Below are positions 49,661 through 58,525 of a stretch of 64,000 bases of DNA, piece after piece. The position numbers and the translations under genes are program-made. The notes under the pieces are model-generated. The model did no database searches, was not told the DNA's origin, and worked only from the letters and a program-made list of their open reading frames with translations. Location: contig CANJWZ010000003.1 in NCBI GenBank assembly GCA_947478725.1, positions 62,001 through 126,000 on the forward strand. The letters run 5' to 3'. The stretch is from Comamonadaceae bacterium (GTDB lineage: Bacteria > Pseudomonadota > Gammaproteobacteria > Burkholderiales > Burkholderiaceae_C). Within the stretch, counting starts at the first letter, position 1. The number at the start of each line of letters is the position of its first letter.

Positions 49661-50924
49661 GACACATAAATTTGATGCGGTCATCGTGGGTGCTGGTGCT
49701 GCGGGCCTGTTTTGCGCCGCCATTGCGGGCCAGCGCGGGCTCAAGGTGCTGGTGATTGACCACAGCGAGAAAGTGGCCGAAAAAATCCGCATCTCAGGCG
49801 GTGGGCGCTGCAACTTTACCAACCGCGAGGTCACGCCCGCCAACTTTTTAAGCGAGAACCCGCACTTTTGCCGCTCGGCCCTGGCCGGTTACACACCGCA
49901 AGACTTCATCGCCCTGCTGCAAAAACACGGCGTACCGTTTCATGAAAAGCACAAAGGCCAGCTGTTTTGCGACCATTCAGCCGAAGACATCATCAACCTG
50001 CTGTTAGCCGAGTGCGCAGCCGGAAACGTTGAGCGCTGGCAGCCTTGCAGCGTCAAAAAAGTGCTGTTTTCAGATGCTGAAAATGCCTCTAGTACCATCA
50101 ATTCAAGGGCGGGAAGCTATCAAATTGATACCGATCGGGGGCTGATCGAGACGCCGCAACTGGTCATTGCCACCGGCGGTTTGTCGATTCCCAAGATTGG
50201 CGCAACTGATTTTGGCTACCGCATCGCCCAGCAGTTTGGCTTGGCGCTGGTCGAGCCCCGGCCCGCGTTGGTACCACTGACCTTTGACGGTGAGGCGTGG
50301 CAGCCTTTTGCGCAACTGGCCGGTTTGGCCTTGCCGGTGCAAATTGAAACGGGCGCTGCGGATGCCACCCCAAAACAGCGCAAAAAAGCGACGGTATTTG
50401 CGGAAGACCTGCTTTTTACCCACAAAGGCCTGAGTGGCCCGGCGGTGCTGCAAATATCCAGCTTTTGGCGTGAAGGCCAAAGCCTGCGGGTGAATTTGGC
50501 CCCCGGTCAGGACCTGGCTCAAACCCTCTTGAGAGGCAAGGCCAGCTCCAAAAAACTCATCGCCAACGAACTCGCCAGCGTGGTGCCCAGCCGCCTGGCT
50601 GATGCCTGGGCCAGCACAGACGCGGCGCTGCAGCGCCCCATCTGCGACGCCACTGACAAAGCGCTGACCGGATTGGCAGAACGCCTGGCCGACTGGCAAA
50701 TCTTGCCCAACGGCAGCGAAGGCTACAAAAAGGCCGAAGTCACCGCTGGCGGCGTTGACACGCGGGTTTTGTCGTCCCAAACCATGGAATCCAAACAACC
50801 GGGGCTTTACTTCATTGGCGAAGTGGTGGACGTGACCGGCTGGCTGGGCGGGTATAACTTTCAGTGGGCTTGGGCTAGCGGGTTTGCTTGTGGCAATGCG
50901 CTGGTCGTGCAGACGACGGCCTAA
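49659..50924 (+). CDS. NAD(P)/FAD-dependent oxidoreductase, HI0933/YhiN or TIGR03862 type
   Basis: FDAVIVGAGAAGLFCAAIAGQRGLKVLVIDHSEKVAEKIRISGGGRCNFTN; probable TTG start. Confidence 0.88.
   Translation: MTHKFDAVIVGAGAAGLFCAAIAGQRGLKVLVIDHSEKVAEKIRISGGGRCNFTNREVTPANFLSENPHFCRSALAGYTPQDFIALLQKHGVPFHEKHKGQLFCDHSAEDIINLLLAECAAGNVERWQPCSVKKVLFSDAENASSTINSRAGSYQIDTDRGLIETPQLVIATGGLSIPKIGATDFGYRIAQQFGLALVEPRPALVPLTFDGEAWQPFAQLAGLALPVQIETGAADATPKQRKKATVFAEDLLFTHKGLSGPAVLQISSFWREGQSLRVNLAPGQDLAQTLLRGKASSKKLIANELASVVPSRLADAWASTDAALQRPICDATDKALTGLAERLADWQILPNGSEGYKKAEVTAGGVDTRVLSSQTMESKQPGLYFIGEVVDVTGWLGGYNFQWAWASGFACGNALVVQTTA
50080..50130 (-). repeat. Dispersed element, copy G (inside the flavoprotein gene, antisense)
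   Basis: Reverse strand GGTAT/CAATTTGAT-AGCT-N19-GTACTAGAGGC; encodes NASSTINSRAGSYQID. Confidence 0.75.
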
Positions 50925-51268
50925 GGCAAGCACCTATGTCGATATGTTTGGTGACTATTGACGCACTTATTCAAAGAGCTAAAAGCCTGTTTGATAGGTA
51001 TTTATATTGCTGAACGTGTCAATGACGGCTACTAAGCCATCTTGTGGGATTGTTCCTACAGTCACACCAACCCGATAAATGACATGACTGACGCGTCACG
51101 TTGATGTTGGCCCTGGCGGAAAAAATACTCATAACGCGTTGTTGGACATTTATTGCGATGGCAAGCACGATATGCAAGTGGCGGAACGTTTGACGTTCAA
51201 ATTCTGACTTTATTGCAGAAATGGCCGGGGCAAAGAGCGTTGGCTTGAGTTTTACAAAATCAATCATG

Positions 51269-51286
51269 TACACATAATTATGTGTA
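51269..51286. promoter_or_regulatory. Perfect 18-bp palindrome, putative TA operator overlapping a -10 element
   Basis: TACACATAATTATGTGTA is a perfect inverted repeat, 30 bp upstream of the antitoxin ATG (51317). TTTACA at 51251 and CATAAT at 51273 give a 16-bp-spaced promoter-like pair. Confidence 0.65.
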
Positions 51287-51316
51287 AACTTGAAGAAACG
51301 CACCAGAAAGCAACAC

Positions 51317-51679
51317 ATGCAAGCTGCTAACGCCAATATCAACTTCACAGGCTCAGTCAATAAAACGCTGCTCAAGCGCGCCAAAGTCATTGCCGCCAAA
51401 AACGACACGTCGATCAACGCGTTGTTCAATGCCGAGCTGCGCTACCTGGTTGAAACTTTTGACGCGGCTGAAAAGTCTGGCAACCAGAACTACAAAAGCT
51501 TGCTTGATTTTTCATTGGGCAACGCTGATGAAGTGACGACGCTGGGAAAGCTAGGCATTGAACAGACGGAAGACCTCTTTTTGCTGATGGCGCAAGCTCG
51601 TTTGCCGATGCCTCGTTTGCCTGATGCGGTGACACAGGGCATGGTGGAAAAACTTGGCGCGCTGCCCAACGTAGCCTGA
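51317..51679 (+). CDS. Putative RHH-type antitoxin
   Basis: MQAANANINFTGSVNKTLLKRAKVIAAKNDTSINALFNAELRYLVETF: MetJ/Arc-like N-terminus; TGATG overlap with the downstream toxin-like gene. Confidence 0.7.
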   Translation: MQAANANINFTGSVNKTLLKRAKVIAAKNDTSINALFNAELRYLVETFDAAEKSGNQNYKSLLDFSLGNADEVTTLGKLGIEQTEDLFLLMAQARLPMPRLPDAVTQGMVEKLGALPNVA

Positions 51680-52212
51680 TGCCATCAGCAACTGAGGTCG
51701 TCTTACTGCCGGATGCTGGCCCGCTGATCACACTGGCTTATGCCGATGCACTGGATGTTTTGTTCAAGCCCGGTTGGCGCGTGGCGCTGGTAGACATGGT
51801 GCACCATGAAGTCACCCGTCATCAGACACCAACCAGCGACAAGCTGGCCAAATGGGTCAATCGCCATCAATTGACTGTTTTGGCAACGCAAACCTGTGCG
51901 CAGTATCGGCAGGAAATGACGCAACCCGGCGTGTCGCCACAGCGAAAAGCCAACTTGGGCGAACTGGCGGTGCAGGAAACTATCAACCAATTTGCATTGC
52001 AGCAGCCACCGCAGACTGCTGTGTTTTTATTTGAAGACCACCGCATTGCCAAGGCCAGTTTTTTCTTGCCGGAGCCTTGCCAAAAAATCAGCACACGGGC
52101 TTTTTTGATGTTTTTGGAGCAAAAAGGCTGGATTGCGAGCGCCAGCGCTATTGAAAGGCAGGCGATTCAGGCTGGGCGAGCGTTCTCTCAACTGCGGTTT
52201 CCACCTGATTGA
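51679..52212 (+). CDS. Putative PIN-like toxin
   Basis: VVLLPDAGPLITLAYADALDVL...VDMVHHEVTRH...NLGELAVQETIN...VFLFEDHRIAKASFFLPE: acidic residues spaced as in PIN domains (D...E...E...ED/D). Confidence 0.7.
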   Translation: MPSATEVVLLPDAGPLITLAYADALDVLFKPGWRVALVDMVHHEVTRHQTPTSDKLAKWVNRHQLTVLATQTCAQYRQEMTQPGVSPQRKANLGELAVQETINQFALQQPPQTAVFLFEDHRIAKASFFLPEPCQKISTRAFLMFLEQKGWIASASAIERQAIQAGRAFSQLRFPPD

Positions 52213-52295
52213 TTACGGGCATTCGCTTTTACGAACCCGCAACCGGCATGGCGTATTCGCCTAAACCCGCAGCGGCCACGACGTGCCTACCTCCG

Positions 52296-52490
52296 CGAAT
52301 GTCCCCCGCCCCTTTGGGGCTCCTCCTTGATTTGGCAAAACCCCAAGTCCACGCTGCGGCAGACACACCATGCCCGTTGCTAGCCATGGTATTTGCGCCA
52401 GCTTGGAAATTACACGAAGAGCGGTTTGCCTGAGCGTTCTGCGGAGGTCAAGGAGGAGCGCGAAGCGCGGGGGACACGTAGCAGAGCGCT
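52296..52490. repeat. Two inverted copies of a GC-rich ~29-bp REP-like unit
   Basis: TGTCCCCCGCccctttggGGCTCCTCCTTGA near 52299 and its inverse TCAAGGAGGAGCgcgaagCGCGGGGGACA near 52448, about 120 bp apart. Confidence 0.6.
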
Positions 52491-52721
52491 CAGGCACACC
52501 GCTCGCTGCTAAGACAGTTCACCGATCTTCAAGCTGATGACCACATTGGCAGGCGCTATAAATTGACCAAACGTTCTCTCAAATGCGCTTTCCTACCAAT
52601 TAAAACAGCCATGACGCAACTAGACTGCTATACTCGCAGGCTTTGCTAGCAAACCCGCATCTGGCCAGATTCTGATCAAATCACCGGCTTTAAAGATGCA
52701 AACTTTTGGACCTTTTGAACA

Positions 52722-52934
52722 ATGACGACTATTCGCGTAAAAGATAACGAGCCCTTCGACGTAGCCCTGCGCCGCTTCAAGCGGACGATTGAAAAACTCG
52801 CCCTGCTGACCGACTTGCGTGCACGCGAGTTTTATGAAAAGCCAACGGCTGAGCGCAAGCGCAAAAAAGCGGCCGCCGTCAAGCGCAACTACAAACGCAT
52901 CCGCGCCATGCAGTTGCCCAAAAAGCTGTACTAA
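52722..52934 (+). CDS. rpsU: 30S ribosomal protein S21
   Basis: [70 protein letters not shown]. Confidence 0.97.
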   Translation: MTTIRVKDNEPFDVALRRFKRTIEKLALLTDLRAREFYEKPTAERKRKKAAAVKRNYKRIRAMQLPKKLY

Positions 52935-52956
52935 GCCGTACAGCAACAGCACCGTC

Positions 52957-52990
52957 AAGGCCCGCAAGATTCAAATCTGCGGGCCTTTTT
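52957..52990 (+). terminator. Stem-loop plus T tract after rpsU
   Basis: AAGGCCCGCAAGATTCAAATCTGCGGGCCTTTTT. Confidence 0.8.
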
Positions 52991-53018
52991 CATTCAGGAC
53001 AACCTTCAGGGTAAAAAG

Positions 53019-53465
53019 ATGACGCTCAAAGACCAGATCACCGAAGACATGAAAACCGCCATGCGCGCCAAAGACAGTGAGCGGCTGGGCACCATTCGCC
53101 TGCTGCTGTCGGCCTGCAAGCAAAAAGAAGTCGATGAGCGCGTGGTGCTCGACGATACCCAAGTGATTGCCATCATCGACAAAATGATCAAGCAGCGCAA
53201 AGACAGCATTGAAGCCTTCACCAAAGCAGATCGCCAAGACATGGCCGACAAGGAAGCGCAGGAGATCACCGTGCTGACCGGCTACCTGCCTGCGCGCATG
53301 AGCGCTGACGAGGTGCTGGCGGCGGTCAAAGCCATCGTGGCCGAACTGAACGCCAGCGGCCCCGGCGACATGGGTAAAGTCATGGGTGCGGCCAAGGCCA
53401 AACTGGCCGGCAAGGCAGACATGGGGCAAGTCTCCAGCGCCGTCAAAGCGGCACTGGCCGGCTAA
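53019..53465 (+). CDS. GatB/YqeY domain-containing protein
   Basis: MTLKDQITEDMKTAMRAKDSERLGTIRLLLSACKQKEVDERVVLDDTQVIAIIDKMIKQRKDSIEAF. Confidence 0.95.
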   Translation: MTLKDQITEDMKTAMRAKDSERLGTIRLLLSACKQKEVDERVVLDDTQVIAIIDKMIKQRKDSIEAFTKADRQDMADKEAQEITVLTGYLPARMSADEVLAAVKAIVAELNASGPGDMGKVMGAAKAKLAGKADMGQVSSAVKAALAG

Positions 53466-53514
53466 CCGGCCGACGAGCTGAAAACGAGTGTGAAAATGCC
53501 AGAAAACCGTTAAA

Positions 53515-53567
53515 AGAGACGTTGAGCCAAATGATATTTATGCAAGCAGCTACTTTTTTAATAGCGC
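53515..53567 (-). repeat. Dispersed element, copy H (intergenic)
   Basis: Reverse strand GCTAT-TAAAAAGT (8 nt)-AGCT-N19-GGCTCAACGTC. Confidence 0.65.
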
Positions 53568-53646
53568 CTTCCACATCGAATCTTGGGTTGCCTGGCAACT
53601 GGGCGCAAGCTGAGCTGGACAAGGCCTCTGCATCACGGGCGGGCGC

Positions 53647-54933
53647 ATGATGTCAGCCATTCACCAAGCGGCCCAATTGGCCAACGGCTCGCTGGTCGCC
53701 GCAGACTTTTTGGCTGCCACGCTGGCGCGCATTGAGTCTGAAGATACCGCTTTGGGCGCATTTACAGCGCTGCTGGATTTGCCGACTGCACGGCATCAGC
53801 TCACGCAATTGCAGGCCAGCGGCATGGGCCCGCTGCAAGGGCTGCCGGTTGGCCTGAAAGATATTTTTGACACCGCTGACTTGCCAACCCGCTACGGGTC
53901 GTCGCTGTATTCAGGCGGCAGCCAGGCTGAGCAAACGCCCCGAGTCGATGCCGCCATCGTCGGGGCGATACGCCGGGCGGGCGGGCTGGTGATTGGCAAA
54001 ACCAGCACCACCGAATTTGCATTTTTAAACCCCACCCAAACGCTGAACCCGAACGCACCAGGCCGCACGCCGGGCGGCTCGTCGGCGGGTTCTGCGGCGG
54101 CGGTGGCGGCGGGCCTGGTGCCGTTTGCTGTTGGCACCCAAACCGGTGGCTCGGTGGTTCGGCCTGCATCGTATTGCGGCGTGACGGGTTTTAAGCCCAG
54201 CTTTGGCCTGCTGCCCACGCCGGGTATCAAATGCTTTTCGTGGTCGCTGGACACCGTGGGCCTGTTTGCCGCGAGCGTGCGTGAGGTCGCCTGGTTTGCC
54301 GATGCCCTCAGTGGTTTTGCGCTGCAGCTGGACGACACACCTGAAAAATCGTGGCGTGTTGGCGTGCCGTCTGCCTACCCCTGGGGGCCGGTATCACCGA
54401 GCGCGCAGTTGGCCATCGACACCGGTGTGGCAGCCCTGCGCCGCCAGGGTGCAGACGTGATAGCCATCACCCTGCCCGCCTGGATGAAAGACGTGTTTGA
54501 CGCACAAGACGTGATTCAGAGCTTTGAAGTCTGGCGCAGCATGGCGCACGACATTGACGCGCATCCGCAGGCCTTGTCAACGGTTCTGCGCGACTACCTG
54601 ATGGCGGCGCGCAGCATCAGCGCACCGGCTTACGAGGCAGCACAGCAAACGGCCCATGCAGGCCGCACAGCCTGCGCAGACTGGTTCAGCCAATTCGACG
54701 TGCTGATGACCCCCAGCGCACCCGACGAAGCACCGCTGGGCTACGCCAGCACGGGCACATCCACCTTCAACCGGGCCTGGACACTGCTGGGCCTGCCGTG
54801 CGTGAATGTCGCCGGTGCGGTGGGCGTGACGGGCAACCCAATGGGCCTGCAAATTATTGGCGCACCGCGTGCTGACAAGACATGCCTGGCGGCGGCTGAT
54901 GTTGTGGAACGTGCACTGAAAGCGAAGGCCTGA
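53647..54933 (+). CDS. Amidase family protein
   Basis: PLQGLPVGLKDIFDTADLPT...IGKTSTTEFAFLNPTQTLNPNAPGRTPGGSSAGSAAAVAAGLVPFAVGTQTGGSVVRPASYCGVTGFKPSFG. Confidence 0.93.
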   Translation: MMSAIHQAAQLANGSLVAADFLAATLARIESEDTALGAFTALLDLPTARHQLTQLQASGMGPLQGLPVGLKDIFDTADLPTRYGSSLYSGGSQAEQTPRVDAAIVGAIRRAGGLVIGKTSTTEFAFLNPTQTLNPNAPGRTPGGSSAGSAAAVAAGLVPFAVGTQTGGSVVRPASYCGVTGFKPSFGLLPTPGIKCFSWSLDTVGLFAASVREVAWFADALSGFALQLDDTPEKSWRVGVPSAYPWGPVSPSAQLAIDTGVAALRRQGADVIAITLPAWMKDVFDAQDVIQSFEVWRSMAHDIDAHPQALSTVLRDYLMAARSISAPAYEAAQQTAHAGRTACADWFSQFDVLMTPSAPDEAPLGYASTGTSTFNRAWTLLGLPCVNVAGAVGVTGNPMGLQIIGAPRADKTCLAAADVVERALKAKA

Positions 54934-54957
54934 AAACTCAGGCCTTGGTTGACAAAC

Positions 54958-55752
54958 TTACTTGCCCATCAACTGGGTCAGCTTGTCGGCTTCAAACGTG
55001 CATTCCAGCGCGGCCTCAACCGGCACACAGTCTTTGCCAGTGCCGTTTGACGACAGTTTTTCAATCGCCTGCCAGAGCAGCGCAATTTGCTGCTCCTGGG
55101 TGGACGCGCTATCGATCAGCCCCTTCATCGCCAGCGAGACCGGGTCATCTTCCAGTGTGATGCCATAGGCTGAAAACGTGGTCGTGGCGACGTCAGCCGA
55201 AACACCTTTGTCAGCGTCGCCTTTGTCGGTGTCGCTTTTGGCCGGGATGATGCGCGCCGGAATACCGACTGCCGTCGCCCCTGCCGGCACCGGCTTGATG
55301 ACCACCGCGTTGCTGCCAATCTTGGCCCCATCACCCACCAAAAAGCCGCCCAGCACTTTGGCTCCGGCGCTGACCACCACATTTTTACCCAGCGTCGGGT
55401 GACGTTTGGCACCCTTGTAAAGCGAAGTCCCGCCCAGTGTCACGCCTTGGTAAATCGTGCAGCCGTCACCAATCTCGGCGGTCTCGCCGACCACCACGCC
55501 CATCGCATGGTCAAAAAACACACCATTGCCGATTTTTGCGCCGGGGTGAATCTCAATGCCGGTCAGCCAGCGCGCGATGTGCGAGATGAAGCGCCCCAGC
55601 CATTTGAAGCCGTTGTTCCAGCACCAGTGCGCGCTGCGGTGCAGCACCAGCGCGTGCAGGCCGGGGTAGCAGGTCAGCACCTCCCAGGTGGTGCGGGCGG
55701 CCGGGTCGCGGTCCATGATGCAAGCGATGTCTGAGCGTAGGCGTGAAAACAT
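54958..55752 (-). CDS. cysE: Serine O-acetyltransferase
   Basis: [78 protein letters not shown]. Confidence 0.95.
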   Translation of the reverse strand: MFSRLRSDIACIMDRDPAARTTWEVLTCYPGLHALVLHRSAHWCWNNGFKWLGRFISHIARWLTGIEIHPGAKIGNGVFFDHAMGVVVGETAEIGDGCTIYQGVTLGGTSLYKGAKRHPTLGKNVVVSAGAKVLGGFLVGDGAKIGSNAVVIKPVPAGATAVGIPARIIPAKSDTDKGDADKGVSADVATTTFSAYGITLEDDPVSLAMKGLIDSASTQEQQIALLWQAIEKLSSNGTGKDCVPVEAALECTFEADKLTQLMGK

Positions 55753-55767
55753 AGGGCTAGTCTAATG

Positions 55768-56586
55768 TCATGGCGAAGGGCTTGCAGAAGCAGACTTTTT
55801 CAGCAACATCATCTTGGCAATACCGCGCAGGATGTGGATTTCTTCTGGGCTCAGCTGGGCGCGGTTGACCAGCTGGTTCAGCCGAGGCATCAGTTTTTTG
55901 GGGGCGGCGGGGTCCAAGAATTCGATGGCTACCAGCGCTTCTTGCAGATGTTTCAGCATGCCGGCGACTTCTTTGGCGTCGGCCAGGCTGGGCTCTGGGG
56001 TGACCTGATGAACCCTGAACCCGCCCAGTGCCTCACGCCAGTCGTACGCAATCAGCTGCACTGCCGCAGCCAAATTGAGGGAGCCAAAGTTCGGCGCCGT
56101 CGGAATACTCAACGCCACATTGCAGCGGTACACATCTTCGTTTTGCATGCCAAAACGCTCGGAGCCGAACAAAAACGCCACGCCGTCAGGTGGTGCAGCG
56201 ATCAGCGGCGCTTTTGAGCCCTTGTCACCAGTCAAATCGGCCTCTAGCCCAATAGATTCTTGGGCGAGTAGCTCCTGATTCAATAGCATCTTGAAATGCT
56301 CGCGTGGCGCACGCGTGGGCGGGCCGAAGTCGCGCGGCGTCATGGCGGTGGCGCACAGGTGGGTCATGCCGTCCAGGGCATCGTCGAGCGTGTCCACAAT
56401 CCGCGCATTCGTCAAAACATCGAGTGCGCCGCTGGCCCGCTGAATGGTTTCTTCACGCCGCAGCACGTTGGCCCAGCGCGGGGCCACCAGCACCAAGTCG
56501 TCAAAGTCCATGACTTTCATCGCGCGCGCCGCAGCGCCCACATTGCCGGCATGGCTGGTGTTGATCAGGATAAAACGGGTTTTCAA
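55768..56586 (-). CDS. trmJ: tRNA (cytidine/uridine-2'-O-)-methyltransferase TrmJ-like
   Basis: [35 protein letters not shown]...[49 protein letters not shown]. The start codon is approximate (TTG 56586 or GTG 56595). Confidence 0.9.
   Translation of the reverse strand: MKTRFILINTSHAGNVGAAARAMKVMDFDDLVLVAPRWANVLRREETIQRASGALDVLTNARIVDTLDDALDGMTHLCATAMTPRDFGPPTRAPREHFKMLLNQELLAQESIGLEADLTGDKGSKAPLIAAPPDGVAFLFGSERFGMQNEDVYRCNVALSIPTAPNFGSLNLAAAVQLIAYDWREALGGFRVHQVTPEPSLADAKEVAGMLKHLQEALVAIEFLDPAAPKKLMPRLNQLVNRAQLSPEEIHILRGIAKMMLLKKSASASPSP
56233..56288 (-). repeat. Dispersed element, copy I (inside trmJ, sense)
   Basis: Reverse strand GCTAT-TGAATCAGG-AGCT-N19-GGGCTAGAGGC; encodes [19 protein letters not shown]. 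Confidence 0.85.
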
Positions 56587-56686
56587 GGCAATCACCGAAA
56601 AGTTGGCGGAAAGGTCACAAGGTAAAATGCCATTGTCGCTGCCCCCGATTGTCGGATTACAGCCTGTCTCGTTCTTTCCCACCTCT

Positions 56687-57676
56687 ATGTCAGCAAATCT
56701 GCACCCCATGCTCAATGTGGCCATCAAGGCTGCGCGCGCCGCTGGCGCCATCATCAACCGCGCTGCGCTTGACGTTGAATCGGTTCGTGTCTCAACCAAG
56801 CAAGTCAACGACTTTGTCACCGACATCGACCAAAAAGCCGAAGCGGTGATCATTGAAACCTTGCTGACCGCCTACCCCACGCACGGCATCTTGGCCGAAG
56901 AATCGGGCAGCGAACACGGTGCGCAGGGCTCTGACTTTGTGTGGATCATCGACCCACTCGACGGCACCACCAACTTCATTCACGGCTTTCCGGTGTACTG
57001 TGTGTCGATTGCGCTGGCCGTCAATGGCAAGGTCGAACAAGCGGTGGTCTATGACCCGACCCGCAACGACATTTTTTGCGCCACCAAAGGGCGCGGCGCT
57101 TACATGAACGACCGCCGAATCCGCGTGTCCAAACGCACCCGCCTGCAAGAGTGCCTGATATCCACCGGCTTTCCGTACCGCCCCGGCGACAAGCTCAAAC
57201 AACACCTGAGCATGCTCGGCGAGATCATCAGCCAGACGGCTGGCGTGCGCCGCCCCGGTGCAGCCGCGCTTGACTTGGCCTATGTGGCTGCTGGTTTTAG
57301 CGACGGCTTTTTTGAAAGCGGCCTGCAGCCCTGGGACGTGGCGGCGGGCTCGCTGCTGGTGACTGAGGCAGGCGGCCTGGTCGGCAACTACACCGGCGAG
57401 TCCGAGTTTTTGCACGAAAAAGAATGCGTCGCCGCCAACCCCCGCATCTACGGCCAAATGGTGACCACCCTGGCCAAGTACAGCAAGTTTGAAGCCGCAC
57501 CCAAGCCGAAGAAAACGTCGGTCGGCCGGGCTGTGGTGGATGCAGAAGCTGCACATCAAGACACCGCAGCAGACCACGCGGTTGAAGATGCCTTCGTTGC
57601 AGCAAAGCCGACCCTGACAGCCAAGCCTCGCCGCATCAAGGCAGCGCAGGCTGCTGCGCCCGACGCGCCGTTTTAA
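56687..57676 (+). CDS. suhB: Inositol monophosphatase family protein
   Basis: [21 protein letters not shown]...ILAEESG...[39 protein letters not shown]...[15 protein letters not shown]. Confidence 0.94.
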   Translation: MSANLHPMLNVAIKAARAAGAIINRAALDVESVRVSTKQVNDFVTDIDQKAEAVIIETLLTAYPTHGILAEESGSEHGAQGSDFVWIIDPLDGTTNFIHGFPVYCVSIALAVNGKVEQAVVYDPTRNDIFCATKGRGAYMNDRRIRVSKRTRLQECLISTGFPYRPGDKLKQHLSMLGEIISQTAGVRRPGAAALDLAYVAAGFSDGFFESGLQPWDVAAGSLLVTEAGGLVGNYTGESEFLHEKECVAANPRIYGQMVTTLAKYSKFEAAPKPKKTSVGRAVVDAEAAHQDTAADHAVEDAFVAAKPTLTAKPRRIKAAQAAAPDAPF

Positions 57677-57691
57677 GCAAGACATTTTCAA

Positions 57692-57708
57692 TACGGACAA
57701 TGGCCGTA
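57692..57708. promoter_or_regulatory. Inverted repeat TACGG-N7-CCGTA upstream of the TacA-like antitoxin
   Basis: TACGGACAATGGCCGTA, 30 bp upstream of the antitoxin start; possible autoregulatory operator. Confidence 0.5.
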
Positions 57709-57737
57709 CAATAACAACTCTACTTTTTGGAGCCGCC

Positions 57738-58022
57738 GTGAATACCGCAACACTCAAGCAAGCCCGGATGGAGCTGAAGACGACCGAAGAGATCAAAGAC
57801 ATGATTTCTCAGGCAGCCACCTTGCTGGGATTGGACTCCACCTCGTTTGTATTGGGTTTGGCGGCAGAACGGGCACGTGAAGTGCTCTCCAAGCACGCCG
57901 TTATCAAGCTCAGTCTGGAGGGGCAAAAACGCTTTTCAGAGTTGTCCAAGAAGCCGCCTGCGCCTACAGCAGCCATGAAAAAACTCAAGAATTTGCCTGA
58001 CTTCGCACAGCGATCGTCATGA
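57738..58022 (+). CDS. DUF1778 (TacA-like) antitoxin
   Basis: RMELKTTEEIKDMISQAATLLGLDSTSFVLGLAAERAREVL; ATGA overlap with the GNAT gene. Confidence 0.82.
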   Translation: MNTATLKQARMELKTTEEIKDMISQAATLLGLDSTSFVLGLAAERAREVLSKHAVIKLSLEGQKRFSELSKKPPAPTAAMKKLKNLPDFAQRSS

Positions 58023-58525
58023 GTTTTGAGCTGGGCGTTTATGACCCAGATGCGACCTACTTCGAGCAAAAGAAATTTGACTGCGAACATGCCGTCATCA
58101 ACAAGTTCGTCAGTGCCAGCCTGAAGCAGCAGGTCAAAAAAAACACCAGCGTTGCGTACGTTCTGACCGACCCGGCGGCCAATGACCGATTCATCGGCTT
58201 TTTTACGCTCGTCATGTCTTGCATTGACAACACCGCACTCGCGCCATTCGCATCATCCTTACCCAGGCAGGTGCCCTGCGTCCGGCTGGTCATGTTGGGC
58301 GTGGACAAAGCTTACAAAGGCAAAAACTTGGGGCTCAGACTGCTCAAGCATGCGTTGGTAAAGACCAAAGAATCTGCACGCACTTTAGGTTGTAGAGGTC
58401 TGTATCTGGATGCCGATCCAGGCGCTGTTGCTTTTTATACAAAATATGGTTTTATCGCACTAGAAAAGCCGGTACAAGCCGCTGACTCAACACCGATGTT
58501 TCTTTTTCTGGAATCATTCTTTTGA
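58019..58525 (+). CDS. GNAT-family toxin (TacT-like)
   Basis: [32 protein letters not shown]...[58 protein letters not shown]. Confidence 0.85.
   Translation: MSFELGVYDPDATYFEQKKFDCEHAVINKFVSASLKQQVKKNTSVAYVLTDPAANDRFIGFFTLVMSCIDNTALAPFASSLPRQVPCVRLVMLGVDKAYKGKNLGLRLLKHALVKTKESARTLGCRGLYLDADPGAVAFYTKYGFIALEKPVQAADSTPMFLFLESFF

Noticed and set aside
50940-51000. Possible eleventh copy of the dispersed element
   Set aside because: CTAT and AGCT blocks are present but the spacer is 13 rather than 9 nt and the distal block is absent.
52209-52497. Short ORFs on both strands (74 and 78 aa)
   Set aside because: They coincide with the inverted REP-like units; translation is low complexity with no family.
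52552-52605. GCTATAAATTGACC... as another copy of the dispersed element
   Set aside because: No AGCT block after N9 and no GGGCTAGAGGC-like block.
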